Assembly: GCA_947454255.1 (NCBI GenBank)
Contig: CANGIU010000008.1
Span: 1 to 59,901, forward strand
Reading direction: 5' to 3'
Source of the DNA: Micrococcales bacterium
GTDB taxonomy: Bacteria; Actinomycetota; Actinomycetes; Actinomycetales; Microbacteriaceae
Length of the DNA stretch: 59,901 nucleotides
Shown here: positions 16,277 through 23,037 of the stretch, piece by piece
Numbering within the stretch: position 1 is the stretch's first letter
Layout: every line of letters starts with the position of its first letter
Program-made: the position numbers and the translations under genes
The notes under the pieces: model-generated
The model's input: only the letters and a program-made list of their open reading frames with translations
Database searches by the model: none
Told to the model about the DNA's origin: nothing

Positions 16277-16576
16277 TTAGGCAGAAAGAATTAGGTCCTG
16301 GATTGTTAGTTCCCGTACTACCTCAAACTTGACTCTGCCGAGCTCTTGGGATGTTAGGTGGAAGCCATTGCAACCTGAGCACTCGTAGGTTCTCTTCTGG
16401 TTATAGGTAGTAAAGCCCTTGGTCTTCAAGTCTTGGGCTGCACGAGCTCTAAAGTTTCTTAGATCGTGTTTGGCTTCCTGGTTGTCGCGGTAGCGACGCT
16501 TATCCGGCGTTGCAGAGCAACGCTGGTTGTGCTTGGTTAGCTGTGGCTTCTGAAACTTCTTTGCGCTCTTGCTCAT
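16277..16576 (-). CDS. Small basic protein with a zinc-ribbon-like CxxC...H motif
   Basis: 99 residues. The N-terminal 60 residues are strongly basic, and the centre carries YECSGCNGFHLTSQ, a CxxC-x3-H arrangement seen in short nucleic-acid-binding proteins. An excellent GGAG ribosome-binding site lies before the ATG at 16576. The family is not recognised. It is divergent from the first toxin-antitoxin module. Confidence 0.65.
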   Translation of the reverse strand: MSKSAKKFQKPQLTKHNQRCSATPDKRRYRDNQEAKHDLRNFRARAAQDLKTKGFTTYNQKRTYECSGCNGFHLTSQELGRVKFEVVRELTIQDLILSA

Positions 16577-16760
16577 GATTTCTCCTTACTAGAAATTGCT
16601 GGAATAGGACTCTAACCGAGACCACTGACATTTGTATTTCTAAGAATCAGATTTGGATCGGGATTATTCCTGGTTGGTTCATCACTATAGGGTCAGTTGA
16701 GAGAACTCTTTGTAAGTTCCCAAAATGGTGGGTTCGCTGATGCTGGTATTAGTTCCCAAA

Positions 16761-16815
16761 CCTTATTGACTTATCCACAATCTCATTTATTGTTATGTGT
16801 ATTACATGTAATACA
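16761..16815 (+). promoter_or_regulatory. Promoter and palindromic operator of toxin-antitoxin module 1
   Basis: A 29-nt block (16761-16789) containing a -35-like TTGACT (16766-16771) is repeated exactly at 17344-17372 before module 2. Downstream, TGTATTACATGTAATACA (16798-16815) is a perfect 18-bp palindrome abutting the AGGAGA ribosome-binding site. RHH antitoxins typically bind such palindromes and repress their own operon. The shared block also contains TTATCCACA, a perfect match to the bacterial DnaA box. Confidence 0.75.
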
Positions 16816-16825
16816 GGAGAGAATT

Positions 16826-17149
16826 ATGGCCATGTTGACCCTTCGAATTGACGACGAGATGAATGCCCGCATCGATTGGCTAGCCCAGCGTAGCGGCAGA
16901 ACCAAGTCACACTTCGTCAAGAAGATGATTGCGGATGCCCTAGAAGAGATGGAAGAGCAAGTACTTGACGAGCTAGCCATCAAAGAGTTCTTAACCAGTA
17001 GTCCCGAAGATCAGCAATTAATCCCCTGGGAGCAAGTGAAAGCTGAACTACGTGAACTCGAATTGGCAAGTAAACCTAAGCAGAAAAGCGCTAAAGGAAT
17101 TGGTAAGACTGGATCAAAGCCAAAGAAGCCGGGTAGAAGCAAGGATTGA
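16826..17149 (+). CDS. RHH (CopG/RelB-like) antitoxin, module 1
   Basis: 107 residues from the ATG at 16826, which follows AGGAGAGAATT. The open frame to 16697 crosses the operator and is discounted. Residues 1-45 (MLTLRIDDEMNARIDWLAQR, SHFVKKMIADALEEME) form a ribbon-helix-helix DNA-binding domain. The next part (about 50-75) is the expected toxin-binding segment. The last 30 residues are low-complexity Lys/Ser/Gly and are encoded by DNA that also encodes the toxin start in the +1 frame. Confidence 0.88.
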   Translation: MAMLTLRIDDEMNARIDWLAQRSGRTKSHFVKKMIADALEEMEEQVLDELAIKEFLTSSPEDQQLIPWEQVKAELRELELASKPKQKSAKGIGKTGSKPKKPGRSKD

Positions 17150-17342
17150 ACTCCTCCCAACAATAAGCATCCCAAGCAATCATGCAAAGGCACTTGGTGG
17201 CAATGGATCTGGGTTTTACGCATCTCGAGTGGGAGACCTTCGTATTCTTTTCAGATTGCACAAAGTCACTAAAGAAATTGAAGTAGTGAGAATCGAGTAC
17301 CGCGGAGGTTCATACAAGAAGCTGCGGAATCTAAACAAGTAA
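17052..17342 (+). CDS. RelE-family toxin, module 1
   Basis: 96 residues with the RelE/ParE fold: WQVNLSRKALKELVRLD at the start, and SRVGDLRILFRLHKVTKEI and VVRIEYRGGSYKK at the end. Members cleave mRNA at the ribosome or inhibit gyrase; which applies here is not decidable. The GTG at 17052 lies 98 nt inside the antitoxin gene, in the +1 frame. No later start codon would retain the first helices of the RelE fold, so the overlap appears genuine. Confidence 0.85.
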   Translation: MNSNWQVNLSRKALKELVRLDQSQRSRVEARIELLPTISIPSNHAKALGGNGSGFYASRVGDLRILFRLHKVTKEIEVVRIEYRGGSYKKLRNLNK

Positions 17343-17343
17343 T

Positions 17344-17388
17344 CCTTATTGACTTATCCACAATCTCATTTAGTCTTACATGTAAGAC
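17344..17388 (+). promoter_or_regulatory. Promoter and palindromic operator of toxin-antitoxin module 2
   Basis: The 29-nt promoter block of module 1 recurs here (17344-17372) with TTGACT at 17349-17354 and the DnaA-box-like TTATCCACA at 17354-17362. The operator GTCTTACATGTAAGAC (17373-17388) is a perfect 16-bp palindrome and an extra half-site AGTAAGACA follows. It shares the TTACATGTAA core with module 1 but differs in the outer arms. Confidence 0.72.
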
Positions 17389-17408
17389 AAGTAAGACAGG
17401 AGATACTT

Positions 17409-17762
17409 ATGGCCATGGTAACCGTTCGACTTTCTGATGAGCTCAGAGCCCGGATTGATAATCTCGCCGAACGAACAGGAAGACCTAAGTCCTACTTTGT
17501 TCGCGAGTTGATTATCCGAGGCATTGAAGAATTTGAAGAGGACCTTCGTGACCTTGAGGCTATTCGCGAATACCTCGCCGCAGGGGGGCGCAACCAAAAG
17601 AGGATAAGCATGAAGGAATTGAGTGTTGAACTCGGACTCGACGAATTGGAAAGTGGAGATAACTCCAACAGCAGAAAAGCAACTGAGAAAGTTGCCCCAG
17701 CGAGAAGTGCAAAAAATGCGAAACCAGCTAGATCAGCTAGCCCAAAAAGAAAATCCAATTAA
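17409..17762 (+). CDS. RHH antitoxin, module 2
   Basis: 117 residues from the ATG at 17409, which follows GGAGATACTT. The RHH domain (MVTVRLSDELRARIDNLAER, SYFVRELIIRGIEEFE) is clearly a paralogue of module 1 and shares the ATGGCCATG start context. The C-terminal third is an Ala/Lys/Ser/Arg tail encoded by DNA that also encodes the toxin N terminus. It presumably neutralises the RelE toxin at 17623 and represses from the palindrome at 17373. Confidence 0.87.
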   Translation: MAMVTVRLSDELRARIDNLAERTGRPKSYFVRELIIRGIEEFEEDLRDLEAIREYLAAGGRNQKRISMKELSVELGLDELESGDNSNSRKATEKVAPARSAKNAKPARSASPKRKSN

Positions 17763-17904
17763 TTACCTGACACCTTTGAAAGGTGACTGGTCTCCCTTTT
17801 ACAAACTAAGAGTCGGCGATTACAGGTTAATCATTGACATCGAAGGAGAGACTTTAACCTTGCTCTTAGTTAGAGCAGGTCATAGAAAAGATGTCTACAA
17901 CTAG
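17623..17904 (+). CDS. RelE-family toxin, module 2
   Basis: 93 residues: WKVEITPTAEKQLRKLPQRE, then PLKGDWSPFYKLRVGDYRLI and LLLVRAGHRKDVY, a canonical RelE sequence with the C-terminal basic/His/Tyr residues expected of an mRNA-cleaving member. The GTG at 17623 is 140 nt inside the antitoxin gene in the +1 frame. An ATG at 17716 is possible but would remove the first strand and helix. It is convergent with the PLP decarboxylase gene, directly abutting it. Confidence 0.87.
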   Translation: MLNSDSTNWKVEITPTAEKQLRKLPQREVQKMRNQLDQLAQKENPINYLTPLKGDWSPFYKLRVGDYRLIIDIEGETLTLLLVRAGHRKDVYN

Positions 17905-19386
17905 CTACTGCGGCAGAACTACAAAAGTCTCTAGAGTTCTATCTGCTGCGAATGCGATTCTGACTCCTGAGTCTCTTGCTTCAAATAGTGCATCTAGAGC
18001 TTCTTGAGTAATTCGCTCGCCAGGAGAAAGTACTGGAACACCTGGTGGGTAAGGGCAGATCATTTCTGCTGATACTCGACCTACTGCATCTTTAGCTCTA
18101 ACTACTTCATGCTTTGAGAAGAAGGCATCTCTAGGGCTCACAACTACTTCAGGAATAATCGAGAATGCTGCAGCTGTTGCAATTGGTCTTGGTTCTCCCC
18201 TGTGTCTATTTACGGATTCAATGATTCTGTTGATGAGATCTTCGATTAGTTCTGGGGTATCAGCAAAGGTAATCATTGGAATGATTAGGTCTCTGTTAGC
18301 CATCTCAACGTCGATGTTTGCTTTTAGTAGATCTTGTTCGACTAGGTTGCCGTCTGCTCCAGTTTTAGGAAGCAGGATAACCAGCTTCAGTGGGTCGATG
18401 TATTCACCGTCGATTACATCAATGCCGTTAGCAACTAACGTTGCTCTTCCCTTTTCAGTTGCATCAATGATTGGGTCAATCAGGTCGTAGCCATGCTTTT
18501 GCAGCAGGGCACGGGATGCGTCAATAGAAGCAAGGATTCTGCCTGACATAGAAGTTGTCTGTGTTGAGTCAAAGGCTTTGTTGAATCTGTCTAGATCAAC
18601 TAGACCTTTTCTCACTAGGACAAAGCTTGCTTGTGACCAAGCAGGTAGAGTCTTGTGTGCTGAGGTAACTACGATATCTGCGCCTTCAGCAAGTGGGTGT
18701 TCTGGTAGTTCTGGATGGAAACCGTAGTGAGCTGCCCAAGCAGCATCAACAACTAGTGGAATGCCTGCATCGTGACAGACTTTGGCAAGTCTTGGAATGT
18801 TGGACATGGTGCCAACATAAGAAGGTTCCCCGATTAGAACTGCTTTGGCATCTGGGTTAGCTTCAATAGTTTCTTTGAGTCGAGTTGATGGTAAGTATTC
18901 AGGTAGTCCGGTTGCTGGGTTGATTTCAGGTCTAACCCAAACTGGGATTACACCTGCATAGACCATTCCAACTAGAACTGATTTATGCAGTGTTCTAGAA
19001 ACGATTACTTTATCTCCAGGACCTGCAACAGCCATTACTGCTGCGTGGTTGGAACCAGAAGAGCCATTAACACCAAAGCGGCATAAGTCTGCTCCCCAAA
19101 GATCAGCAGCTAGTTTTTCAGCTTCAAGAATTAGTGAAGGGGAGATTCGGTAAGGGTGGTTACCAGGAAGTACTGGGATGTCACCGTCAACAATTGGTCC
19201 GGTGAGATTAGTGCGGCCTTTGTGGCCGGGTATTTGGAAGGGAGATCTGTCTGTCTCCATGTCGCGTATCCACGCGTCTAGTAATGGTGCCGTAGCACGA
19301 AGACCCATTGGGTCTTTAGTATCAAGCAGAGTTGCTGCGCCGAATGCCTCTGGTGCCAATATCCCAACCTTTCGAACTACATTCAC
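17905..19386 (-). CDS. PLP-dependent Orn/Lys/Arg decarboxylase-family protein
   Basis: 493 residues. The PLP lysine is in VTSAHKTLPAWSQ (about residue 244), the cofactor aspartate in PLVVDAAWAAHYGF, and the N-terminal FQIPGHKG motif is diagnostic of the group. The C-terminal domain has CPYPPGVPVLSPGE, also diagnostic. Such enzymes decarboxylate lysine, arginine or ornithine to polyamine precursors; the substrate is uncertain. It lies downstream of rplA behind a good terminator, so it probably has its own promoter. Confidence 0.9.
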   Translation of the reverse strand: MNVVRKVGILAPEAFGAATLLDTKDPMGLRATAPLLDAWIRDMETDRSPFQIPGHKGRTNLTGPIVDGDIPVLPGNHPYRISPSLILEAEKLAADLWGADLCRFGVNGSSGSNHAAVMAVAGPGDKVIVSRTLHKSVLVGMVYAGVIPVWVRPEINPATGLPEYLPSTRLKETIEANPDAKAVLIGEPSYVGTMSNIPRLAKVCHDAGIPLVVDAAWAAHYGFHPELPEHPLAEGADIVVTSAHKTLPAWSQASFVLVRKGLVDLDRFNKAFDSTQTTSMSGRILASIDASRALLQKHGYDLIDPIIDATEKGRATLVANGIDVIDGEYIDPLKLVILLPKTGADGNLVEQDLLKANIDVEMANRDLIIPMITFADTPELIEDLINRIIESVNRHRGEPRPIATAAAFSIIPEVVVSPRDAFFSKHEVVRAKDAVGRVSAEMICPYPPGVPVLSPGERITQEALDALFEARDSGVRIAFAADRTLETFVVLPQ

Positions 19387-19410
19387 TAAAGAGTGAACTG
19401 CTAACAGATG

Positions 19411-19440
19411 AAGAAAGACCAGGGTTTCCCCTGGTCCTTC
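19411..19440 (-). terminator. Intrinsic terminator after rplA
   Basis: On the minus strand GACCAGGG (19436-19429) and CCCTGGTC (19424-19417) flank a GAAA loop, followed by TTTCTTC. It ends the secE-nusG-rplK-rplA transcript before the decarboxylase gene. Confidence 0.88.
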
Positions 19441-19477
19441 AGCCTAGCCCTCATTACTGAATGCTAGGTAAATATTT

Positions 19478-20179
19478 TTAGAACTCTACTTTGGTAACGC
19501 TTAGGTCTAGTGGAACACCAGGACCGAAGGTTGTTGCTAGTGCACCCTTGAGCAAGTACTTACCCTTAGATGAAGAAGGCTTTAGACGAACGATTTCATC
19601 TAGAGCAACAGCTAGGTTCTCACCAAGTTGTTCCTTAGTGAATGAAACCTTACCGATGATGAAGTGCAGGTTTGACTGCTTGTCGATACGGAACTCGATC
19701 TTTCCACCCTTGATGTCGGTAACAGCTTTAGCAACATCAGGTGTAACGGTTCCAGTCTTAGGGTTAGGCATTAGGTTACGAGGACCTAGAACCTTACCTA
19801 GACGACCAACCTTACCCATGAGCTCAGGTGTTGAAACTGCTGAGTCGAAATCAACCCAACCAGCGGCTACCTTCTCAATAAGTTCGTCGCCACCGACCTC
19901 GTCGGCTCCGGCTTCACGAGCAGCGTCAGCTGCTGCACCAGTTGCAAATACGATTACGCGAGCAGTCTTACCGGTACCGTTTGGAAGACCAACAGTTCCA
20001 CGGATCATCTGATCTGCTTTACGAGGGTCAACACCTAGCTTGATTGCAACTTCAACAGTTGAATCGAACTTTGAGGTGTTGGTTTCTCTAACGAGGGTCA
20101 CTGCTTCTGCAGGAGTGTATAACTTACCCTCTTGGATTTTTTCTGCTGCGGCGATATATGCCTTTGAGCGCTTTGCCAT
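19478..20179 (-). CDS. rplA: 50S ribosomal protein L1
   Basis: 233 residues, full length for L1. Recognisable are [14 protein letters not shown] at the start, [20 protein letters not shown] and the signature [17 protein letters not shown]1 binds 23S rRNA at the stalk of the E site and represses its own operon by binding mRNA. It is last in the secE-nusG-rplK-rplA run and is followed by a terminator. Confidence 0.98.
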   Translation of the reverse strand: MAKRSKAYIAAAEKIQEGKLYTPAEAVTLVRETNTSKFDSTVEVAIKLGVDPRKADQMIRGTVGLPNGTGKTARVIVFATGAAADAAREAGADEVGGDELIEKVAAGWVDFDSAVSTPELMGKVGRLGKVLGPRNLMPNPKTGTVTPDVAKAVTDIKGGKIEFRIDKQSNLHFIIGKVSFTKEQLGENLAVALDEIVRLKPSSSKGKYLLKGALATTFGPGVPLDLSVTKVEF

Positions 20180-20223
20180 TTCTGCTTTTCCTTTTCTTTA
20201 TTGGTCACAGTTCGTGGTTAGAC

Positions 20224-20239
20224 GAGTCGCGCGCGACTC
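20224..20239 (-). promoter_or_regulatory. GC-rich palindrome between rplK and rplA
   Basis: GAGTCGCGCGCGACTC is a perfect 16-bp palindrome in the 85-nt gap between rplK and rplA. As RNA it would fold into a six-pair stem with a CGCG loop. It could be a processing site or an L1-related element; no function is shown. No T-run follows, so it is not a terminator. Confidence 0.5.
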
Positions 20240-20264
20240 TCCCACTAGTGTTTCTTTATTTTGT

Positions 20265-20699
20265 TTAGAAACCTTCGACGGTGATACCCATGCTGCGGGC
20301 AGTTCCGGCGATGATCTTTGCTGCTGCTTCAACGTCATTGGCGTTGAGGTCAGACATCTTTGACTCTGCGATCTTTAGTACTTGCTCGCGAGTTAGCTTT
20401 GCAACCTTCACGGTGTGAGGGGTTGCAGAACCCTTAGCAACTCCAGCTGCCTTCTTGATTAGCTCAGCTGCTGGTGGAGTCTTCAGGATGAAAGTGAATG
20501 AACGGTCTTCGTAGACAGTGATCTCTACTGGGACAACGTTTCCACGCTGGTCTGCAGTTGCATTGTTGTATGCAGTACAGAATTCCATGATGTTAACACC
20601 GTGCTGACCTAGAGCTGGACCAATCGGTGGGGCTGGGTTAGCAGCTCCTGCTTGGATCTGTAGCTTGATCATGCCGGTTACTTTTTTCTTCGGTGCCAT
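20265..20699 (-). CDS. rplK: 50S ribosomal protein L11
   Basis: 144 residues, normal length. The N-terminal domain ([29 protein letters not shown]) binds the stringent-response factor and release factors. The C-terminal RNA-binding domain ends in [15 protein letters not shown], the L11 signature. Its position between nusG and rplA is universal. Confidence 0.98.
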
Positions 20700-20733
20700 T
20701 TGTTTTCCTTAGTTGGTTAGGTTTTGTAAATCT

Positions 20734-21582
20734 TTAGACGAGGGCTGAAACTTGGTCGAATGCTAGTTCTACTGGTGTTTCACGTTCGAATAGTGAAACT
20801 AGCACAGTTAGCTTGCCGCTTTCTGGCTTGATTTCGCTAATGGTTCCAGGAAGACCAGCGAATGAACCTTCCTTGATCATGATGCTCTCGCCAAGTGTGT
20901 AGTTGACGTTAACAGGGATTGACTTCTGCTTAGCCTTACCTGATCCACCCTTGACTGAAGCCTTAGCAGCTGCTTCTTCAGGTAGAACAAATAGGGTCTT
21001 GAGCATGTCAAATGCTTCTTGCGCACGAAGTGGGCTTGGGTATTCGCTGTGACCTACGAAGCCAGTAACGGCAGGTGTTCCACGAACTAGCGACCATGAG
21101 TCTTCGTTCATTTCCATGCGGACTAGAACATAACCTGGAATACGAACCTTGGTAACAAGCTTGCGCTGACCGTTCTTGATTTCAATGGACTCTTCCATTG
21201 GAACTTCAATCTGGTAGATGAACTCTCCACCAATAACAGCAAGTTTTCTGTTTTCGATGTTCTGCTTAACGCGCTTCTCGTAACCTGCGTAAGAGTGAAT
21301 GATGTACCACTTACCTGGCTGCTCGCGAAGTTCTTTCTTGAAGACTGCGTATGGATCTTCTTCAACAGCTTCTTCTGCAGCTTCGTGAATGTCAGCTGCA
21401 GCAGCAGTTTCAGATTCAGCAGCAACTTCAACATCGGTTTCGATGTGTAGAGCTAGTTCCTCAGCTGATGGTTCATCACCGTTGGTGTCGTCAATGTAGG
21501 CAGGATCAGTTTCGGCGTAGTCGTTTGACTCCACCGGAAGTTCAACTTCTGGCTGGTTCTGCTCTGATTCGAAATCGGTCAC
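20734..21582 (-). CDS. nusG: Transcription termination/antitermination factor NusG
   Basis: 282 residues. The NGN domain begins at about residue 90 with KWYIIHSYAGYEKRVKQNIE, contains PGYVLVRMEMNEDSW and ends near VTGFVGHSEYP. The C-terminal KOW domain is GESIMIKEGSFAGLPGTISE. NusG binds RNA polymerase and couples it with Rho or the ribosome. The first 85 residues are an acidic Glu/Ala-rich extension, as is usual in actinobacteria. Confidence 0.97.
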   Translation of the reverse strand: MTDFESEQNQPEVELPVESNDYAETDPAYIDDTNGDEPSAEELALHIETDVEVAAESETAAAADIHEAAEEAVEEDPYAVFKKELREQPGKWYIIHSYAGYEKRVKQNIENRKLAVIGGEFIYQIEVPMEESIEIKNGQRKLVTKVRIPGYVLVRMEMNEDSWSLVRGTPAVTGFVGHSEYPSPLRAQEAFDMLKTLFVLPEEAAAKASVKGGSGKAKQKSIPVNVNYTLGESIMIKEGSFAGLPGTISEIKPESGKLTVLVSLFERETPVELAFDQVSALV

Positions 21583-21613
21583 TTGTTTCCTTGTTGTTTG
21601 GTAGTGCTAAAAA

Positions 21614-21892
21614 TTATTTGGTTGTATTGAAAGCTGAGTAAAGCCAGAAGACACCTTGTCCGAAGATGTAGTCAAGACCAAAGATGATCACCATAACTAC
21701 AACTACGAAACCAAGTACAACACCTGTGTAGTTGCGAAGCTCCTGGAAAGTTGGACGGTTTACTTTACGAAGTTCAGCAATGACTTGCTGGATGAACAGA
21801 ATAAAGCGACCGATGAATCCGCGTGCAGCAGCTTTATTCGCCTTTGACTTCTCAACGAGGTCTTCGGAGTGCTGCTCTAGTTCTTCTGACAT
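21614..21892 (-). CDS. secE: Preprotein translocase subunit SecE
   Basis: 92 residues. The conserved amphipathic region FIQQVIAELRKVNRPTFQEL precedes a single transmembrane helix (about 57-80, VVLGFVVVVMVIIFGLDYIF). SecE clamps SecY in the translocon. It lies directly upstream of nusG and downstream of tRNA-Trp. Confidence 0.97.
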   Translation of the reverse strand: MSEELEQHSEDLVEKSKANKAAARGFIGRFILFIQQVIAELRKVNRPTFQELRNYTGVVLGFVVVVMVIIFGLDYIFGQGVFWLYSAFNTTK

Positions 21893-21930
21893 TTCTCTTC
21901 TCTCAGTAATACTTTTTGTTGCTCTTTCAC

Positions 21931-21946
21931 TAGCGCTTGCGCGCTA
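21931..21946 (-). other. GNRA-capped hairpin between tRNA-Trp and secE
   Basis: TAGCGC/GCAA/GCGCTA on the minus strand, 8 nt after the 3' end of tRNA-Trp. It may guide processing of the tRNA from the secE-nusG transcript; no T-run follows. Confidence 0.4.
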
Positions 21947-21953
21947 ATGCTTG

Positions 21954-22026
21954 CAGGGCAGACAGGACTCGAACCTGCAACCTGCGGTTTTGGAGACCGC
22001 TGCTCTACCAATTGAGCCACTGCCCT
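21954..22026 (-). tRNA. tRNA-Trp (CCA anticodon)
   Basis: A 73-nt cloverleaf. Acceptor AGGGCAG pairs with CTGCCCT, the D arm has GCTCAATTGGTAGAGC, the anticodon loop is CTCCAAA within CGGTCTCCAAAACCG, and the T arm is GCAGGTTCGAGTCCTGT. CCA is not encoded. The position upstream of secE is typical of actinobacteria. Confidence 0.97.
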
Positions 22027-22097
22027 AAGGAGGCAAATGGGCACACTAATAGATTGAAATCTAATGTGATTAATTTGCCAGATTAGGCTTGGGGCAG

Positions 22098-22126
22098 TTG
22101 TCAAACTACCTCCTAGGAGTTTATCT
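22098..22126 (+). promoter_or_regulatory. Candidate promoter for the PrlF/YhaV operon
   Basis: TTGTCA (22098-22103) and TTATCT (22121-22126) are separated by 17 nt. The resulting start point would be about 40 nt upstream of the palindromic operator, which is further than usual, so another promoter closer in is possible. Confidence 0.3.
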
Positions 22127-22169
22127 CCGAACCCTTGTAAATGCAAAGAGAGATCTTGATTCGTGTGTA

Positions 22170-22189
22170 GGTAATGCATATGCATTACC
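22170..22189 (+). promoter_or_regulatory. Perfect 20-bp palindrome, probable PrlF operator
   Basis: GGTAATGCATATGCATTACC is its own reverse complement and overlaps the possible start codons of the antitoxin gene. AbrB-fold antitoxins bind symmetrical sites to repress their own operon, so this is the likely operator. Confidence 0.75.
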
Positions 22190-22197
22190 ATATCCAC

Positions 22198-22590
22198 ATG
22201 GATGAAAACGAACTTGAATCAAGCCTTACCGACAGGTATCAAACCACCGTTCCAGCAAGGATACGCAAACTCCTGGGTCTAAACAAGAGAGACAAGCTGG
22301 AGTGGATACTCGATGAGTCTGGTGGTATCCGAGTTAGCAAGAAGCCAGCAGAACCAGAGCACTTTGACCCAGTATTTGATCAATGGCTTGATTTTCTTGA
22401 GAAGGACATGCTCGAACATCCCGAAAGGTTGATACCACTCGATGAAAAGTGGTACGAGGACATGGTCTTCGAGTTATCAGGTGAGAGAGGGGTTGGAATT
22501 CCTGGATTTCCGCCTACCTTGGCTGAGTTCAGAGCGCAGCCTTTGCCTTTCGACATGGATGAGGCGCTTCCAGAGATTGAGGAGATCTAG
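22198..22590 (+). CDS. PrlF-type (SpoVT-AbrB fold) antitoxin
   Basis: About 130 residues from the ATG at 22198; an ATG at 22174 in the same frame would add eight His/Met-rich residues encoded by the palindrome. The N-terminal LTDRYQTTVPARIRKLLGLN is the swapped-hairpin AbrB DNA-binding motif. The acidic C-terminal half (DPVFDQWLDFLEKD and onward) is the toxin-binding part as in PrlF. There is no clear Shine-Dalgarno, so the message may be leaderless. The stop TAG abuts the toxin ATG. Confidence 0.88.
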   Translation: MDENELESSLTDRYQTTVPARIRKLLGLNKRDKLEWILDESGGIRVSKKPAEPEHFDPVFDQWLDFLEKDMLEHPERLIPLDEKWYEDMVFELSGERGVGIPGFPPTLAEFRAQPLPFDMDEALPEIEEI

Positions 22591-23037
22591 ATGCCCTCAA
22601 CAGAATGGTTTCTGCTTGCTCATCCAGCATTCATGAATCAGCTCATAATCTCCACACAAAAAATGTCCGATGCCAAAGCTAAAGCTGGGGCCGATTGGAT
22701 ACAACACTCTGACGTAAAACGCCACTTCACCCTCACCCGTCAGATTACTGAAAGAATTCCCCAAGACCCATCATCCGCACACTTCCGATTGGGGAATGCC
22801 CTTGGACAAAAATACAAACTTTGGTTTAGGGCAAAGTTTTTACAACAATATCGAGTTTTTTTCAGATATAGCAGCATGAGAAAAATAATTGTGTACGGGT
22901 GGGTGAATGATCCAAAGACTTTGCGTGCCTACGGATCAAAGACAGATGCCTACCTTGTCTTCAAGAAAATGCTTGAGTCGGGCAGGGTTCCAAATAGCTG
23001 GGACGAACTGGTTGCTGAATCGAAAAGACTTAGCTAA
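22591..23037 (+). CDS. YhaV-family toxin
   Basis: 148 residues. The C-terminal block [45 protein letters not shown] and [10 protein letters not shown] is diagnostic of YhaV, a RelE-superfamily ribosome-dependent mRNase. It follows the antitoxin stop with no gap. Its end overlaps the convergent aspC stop by 8 nt. The pair sits between tRNA-Trp and aspC, genes that are otherwise commonly adjacent, so it was probably inserted. Confidence 0.9.
   Translation: MPSTEWFLLAHPAFMNQLIISTQKMSDAKAKAGADWIQHSDVKRHFTLTRQITERIPQDPSSAHFRLGNALGQKYKLWFRAKFLQQYRVFFRYSSMRKIIVYGWVNDPKTLRAYGSKTDAYLVFKKMLESGRVPNSWDELVAESKRLS

Noticed and set aside
21954-22189. tRNA-Trp as an integration site for the PrlF/YhaV pair
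   Set aside because: No second copy of the tRNA 3' end and no integrase gene are seen.
21877-22197. 106-residue minus-strand frame over tRNA-Trp
   Set aside because: It runs through the tRNA gene and a palindrome and has no coding features.
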